The notes below the pieces were generated by a model. That model did not search any database, was not told where the DNA came from, and saw only the letters and a program-made list of their open reading frames with translations. The translations under genes and the position numbers were made by a program. This document shows positions 4,937 to 6,265 of a DNA stretch of 6,265 nt, piece after piece (the first letter of the stretch is position 1; the number at the start of each line of letters is the position of its first letter). This DNA comes from Clostridiales bacterium (GTDB lineage Bacteria > Bacillota > Clostridia > Lutisporales > Lutisporaceae): NCBI GenBank assembly GCA_012842725.1, contig DUSG01000040.1:1-6265 (forward strand), given 5' to 3'.

Positions 4937-5545
4937 CTATTCTATAAAAAACATGGAATCATCAATTGAATCATTGTATTTAAAGCTTTTATATTCCACT
5001 TCCATTGTTTTTCCACCGTCTTCTCCATATATGCATAACATCTTTGGCACTGCATTTTTTGAGTTGACGTACAATTCAGCACTGCTGAAAAAAGAATTGT
5101 TGCTCTTCATATTGCATCTGAATACATAGTAATCATTATCGTTTATTTTCCCTCTGCTCCAATTTGCTTCAGGATCTTCTTTATAATATCCTATAAATGT
5201 TGTTATAAAAGAATTATGTTCCTTGGCATCTAAAAAATTCTGCGTTTTGAACGGTTTATCAATTTTGGAATGATAAATGGCGCATTGACCGTCATTATAA
5301 ATCATCGTCTGTTTCAGATTGCCGTAATCATCATAGAATTCTACTCTAAATTTATCCTGTTGCTTATAAAACTGTTTCAGGTTGTAGTAAAACACGCTTT
5401 TGTTATTTTTAACAGCCATTTTAGCCTCTGCACTGTAGCTTTCCGCTGTTTCCATCTTTTTTAGCACTTCTTCAGCACTGAGATTGGAAACAGTACAACC
5501 AGCCAGCATCAAAAGCATAACAATTATGGATAAGGTTTTCCGCAC
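4937..5545 (-). CDS. gerS: LolA-like lipoprotein, probable GerS/YdcC homologue
   Basis: A 202-residue exported lipoprotein. The N-terminus (MRKTLSIIVMLLMLAGC) has a charged start, a hydrophobic core and the lipobox LAGC with lipidated Cys17. The rest is a beta-rich LolA/LolB-like body: SAEAKMAVKNNKS near 38-50, the strand pair KFRVEFYDDYGNLKQTMIYN, AELYVNSKNAVPKMLCIYG near the C-terminus and a final EVEYKSFKYNDSID. Placement directly upstream of alr is shared with gerS of C. difficile (needed with the amidase CwlD for cortex modification and germination) and resembles ydcC of B. subtilis. I assign GerS from this combination of fold, lipobox and neighbourhood, not from a search. The GTG start at 5543-5545 has AGGAGGT 8 nt upstream. 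It begins 15 nt after nnrD, but a sigma-E-like promoter inside nnrD may drive it in the mother cell. It could also be a general LolA-like lipoprotein. Confidence 0.8.
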   Translation of the reverse strand: MRKTLSIIVMLLMLAGCTVSNLSAEEVLKKMETAESYSAEAKMAVKNNKSVFYYNLKQFYKQQDKFRVEFYDDYGNLKQTMIYNDGQCAIYHSKIDKPFKTQNFLDAKEHNSFITTFIGYYKEDPEANWSRGKINDNDYYVFRCNMKSNNSFFSSAELYVNSKNAVPKMLCIYGEDGGKTMEVEYKSFKYNDSIDDSMFFIE

Positions 5546-5560
5546 TATCTGAGACCTCCT

Positions 5561-6265
5561 CTACATTCCCTCTATATCCATAATTGTATGCGGTATATAT
5601 TTGATTATGTCAGAGGCAATCATTCCCCATTGTCCATATTTTTCAGCCGCTCTGTCACCAGCCGCTCCATGAATGTACACTCCTGATACGGCGGCTTTCA
5701 TAGGCTCTAAACCTTGGGCTACAAAACTTGCAATAACACCTCCTAACACATCTCCGGAACCCGCTGTAGCCATTCCCGGATTCCCTGTAGGATTTATCCA
5801 TGTTTCTCCCCAAGGTGATGCTATAATCGTTCTGTATCCCTTCAACACTACATGAACGTTATATTTTTTTGCAAAATTCTCTGCCGTTTCTAATCTGTTA
5901 TTTTGCACATCCATAGTGCTTATATTTAATAGCCTTGCCATTTCTCCTGGATGCGGTGTTATTATTGTTTCTCCAGGTCTTTCAAGTAAAATTTCAAGAC
6001 ATTGGCATATTGCATTTAATCCATCTGCATCAAGAATTAAAGGCTTACGACATTTTTTTATAATATTCGATACAACTTCTTTTGTATTGGGATTGTCCCT
6101 AATTCCAGGTCCAATTAGTAAAACAGAAGATTTTTCACTTGCTGACAATATCTCTTCGATACTCTCTTTGGAAAAGCATCCTTTCCCATCATCATTGAAC
6201 CCATGAGTTATCAAAGTAGGTATAACTCCTCTAACCGCTTCAAAAGCTCCTTGAGGTACTGCCAG
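5561..6265 (-). CDS. nnrD: NAD(P)H-hydrate dehydratase domain, 5' part beyond window edge
   Basis: ADP/ATP-dependent NAD(P)H-hydrate dehydratase, a ribokinase-like enzyme that repairs hydrated NADH and NADPH using a nucleotide. The frame is open to the right edge, so 234 residues of the C-terminal kinase-like domain are visible, starting LAVPQGAFEAV. In order they show LLIGPGIRDN, the LILDADGLNAI strand, ITPHPGEMARLL, VLKGYRTIIASP and the nucleotide/catalytic loop NPGMATAGSGDVLGGVIASF, whose GSGD holds the catalytic Asp, then the helix GVYIHGAAGDRAAEKYG. An in-frame TTG at 6214 is only an internal codon, since the conserved sequence continues upstream of it. In many Clostridia this domain is fused behind an NnrE epimerase domain; that part would be outside the window. 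The stop is followed after 15 nt by the lipoprotein gene, so they may share a transcript. Confidence 0.93.
   Translation of the reverse strand: MAVPQGAFEAVRGVIPTLITHGFNDDGKGCFSKESIEEILSASEKSSVLLIGPGIRDNPNTKEVVSNIIKKCRKPLILDADGLNAICQCLEILLERPGETIITPHPGEMARLLNISTMDVQNNRLETAENFAKKYNVHVVLKGYRTIIASPWGETWINPTGNPGMATAGSGDVLGGVIASFVAQGLEPMKAAVSGVYIHGAAGDRAAEKYGQWGMIASDIIKYIPHTIMDIEGM
5583..5611 (-). promoter_or_regulatory. Sigma-E-like promoter inside nnrD, ahead of gerS-alr
   Basis: On the minus strand CATACAAT (5583-5590) is a perfect match to the sigma-E -10 pattern CATACAnT. GACATAAT (5604-5611), 13 nt upstream, differs from the extended -35 GTCATATT at two positions. Transcription would start near 5576, about 30 nt before the lipoprotein GTG, leaving the AGGAGGT in place. 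Known gerS/ydcC relatives belong to the mother-cell sigma-E programme, which agrees. It lies in the nnrD coding region, so the codons for IPHTIM also shape the sequence. Confidence 0.5.

Noticed and set aside
5673..6206. Plus-strand open frames opposite nnrD
   Set aside because: Antisense of conserved kinase motifs, with no initiation signal.
1..6265. Mobile elements, CRISPR array, riboswitch, tRNA or rRNA
   Set aside because: No transposase, regularly spaced repeats, conserved RNA core or cloverleaf was recognised on either strand.

Overview
The window is an AT-rich, almost entirely minus-strand stretch that looks chromosomal and comes from a low-GC Gram-positive bacterium, most likely an endospore-forming member of the Clostridia. 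The evidence is strong AGGAGG-type ribosome binding sites with several GTG starts, Firmicutes-type families (DegV, DUF6440, the NdoAI/NdoA toxin-antitoxin pair), and the order nnrD - LolA-like/GerS-like lipoprotein - alr - mazE - mazF. This resembles the Bacillus alr/ndoA locus and the gerS-alr2 neighbourhood of Clostridioides difficile. I see no insertion sequence, phage gene, CRISPR array, rRNA or tRNA.

Reading in the direction of transcription (right to left): a partial nnrD gene enters from the right edge (5561-6265), followed 15 nt later by a GerS-like lipoprotein gene (4937-5545) and then alr (3704-4888). A sigma-E-like promoter, with a perfect CATACAAT -10, lies inside the 3' end of nnrD just ahead of the lipoprotein gene. 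The mazE-mazF pair (3251-3526, 2893-3249) has its own sigma-A-like promoter behind alr, and its terminator overlaps the mazF stop codon. The next transcription unit is a secreted or membrane-anchored coiled-coil protein of unknown function (2195-2761) with a terminator, followed by a DegV protein (1234-2085) with its own promoter and terminator.

The left end holds the only plus-strand gene, a small membrane/coiled-coil protein (957-1202), which converges on degV. It is divergent from a two-gene unit made of a DUF6440 protein (615-812) and an EamA-type DMT transporter that runs off the left edge (1-599).

Functionally the right half combines metabolite repair (NnrD), D-alanine supply for peptidoglycan (Alr), a probable spore cortex/germination lipoprotein (GerS-like) and a growth-arrest mRNA interferase with its antitoxin. 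Three genes (gerS-like, the coiled-coil protein, the small plus-strand protein) are preceded by sequences that can be read as mother-cell sporulation promoters; only the first of these is convincing by eye. I found no clearly new multi-gene system. The observations most worth a second look are the internal sigma-E-like promoter, two UACAU MazF-type cleavage sites in the mazEF leader with none in the mazEF coding region, and an 11-base word that recurs at two promoter regions.
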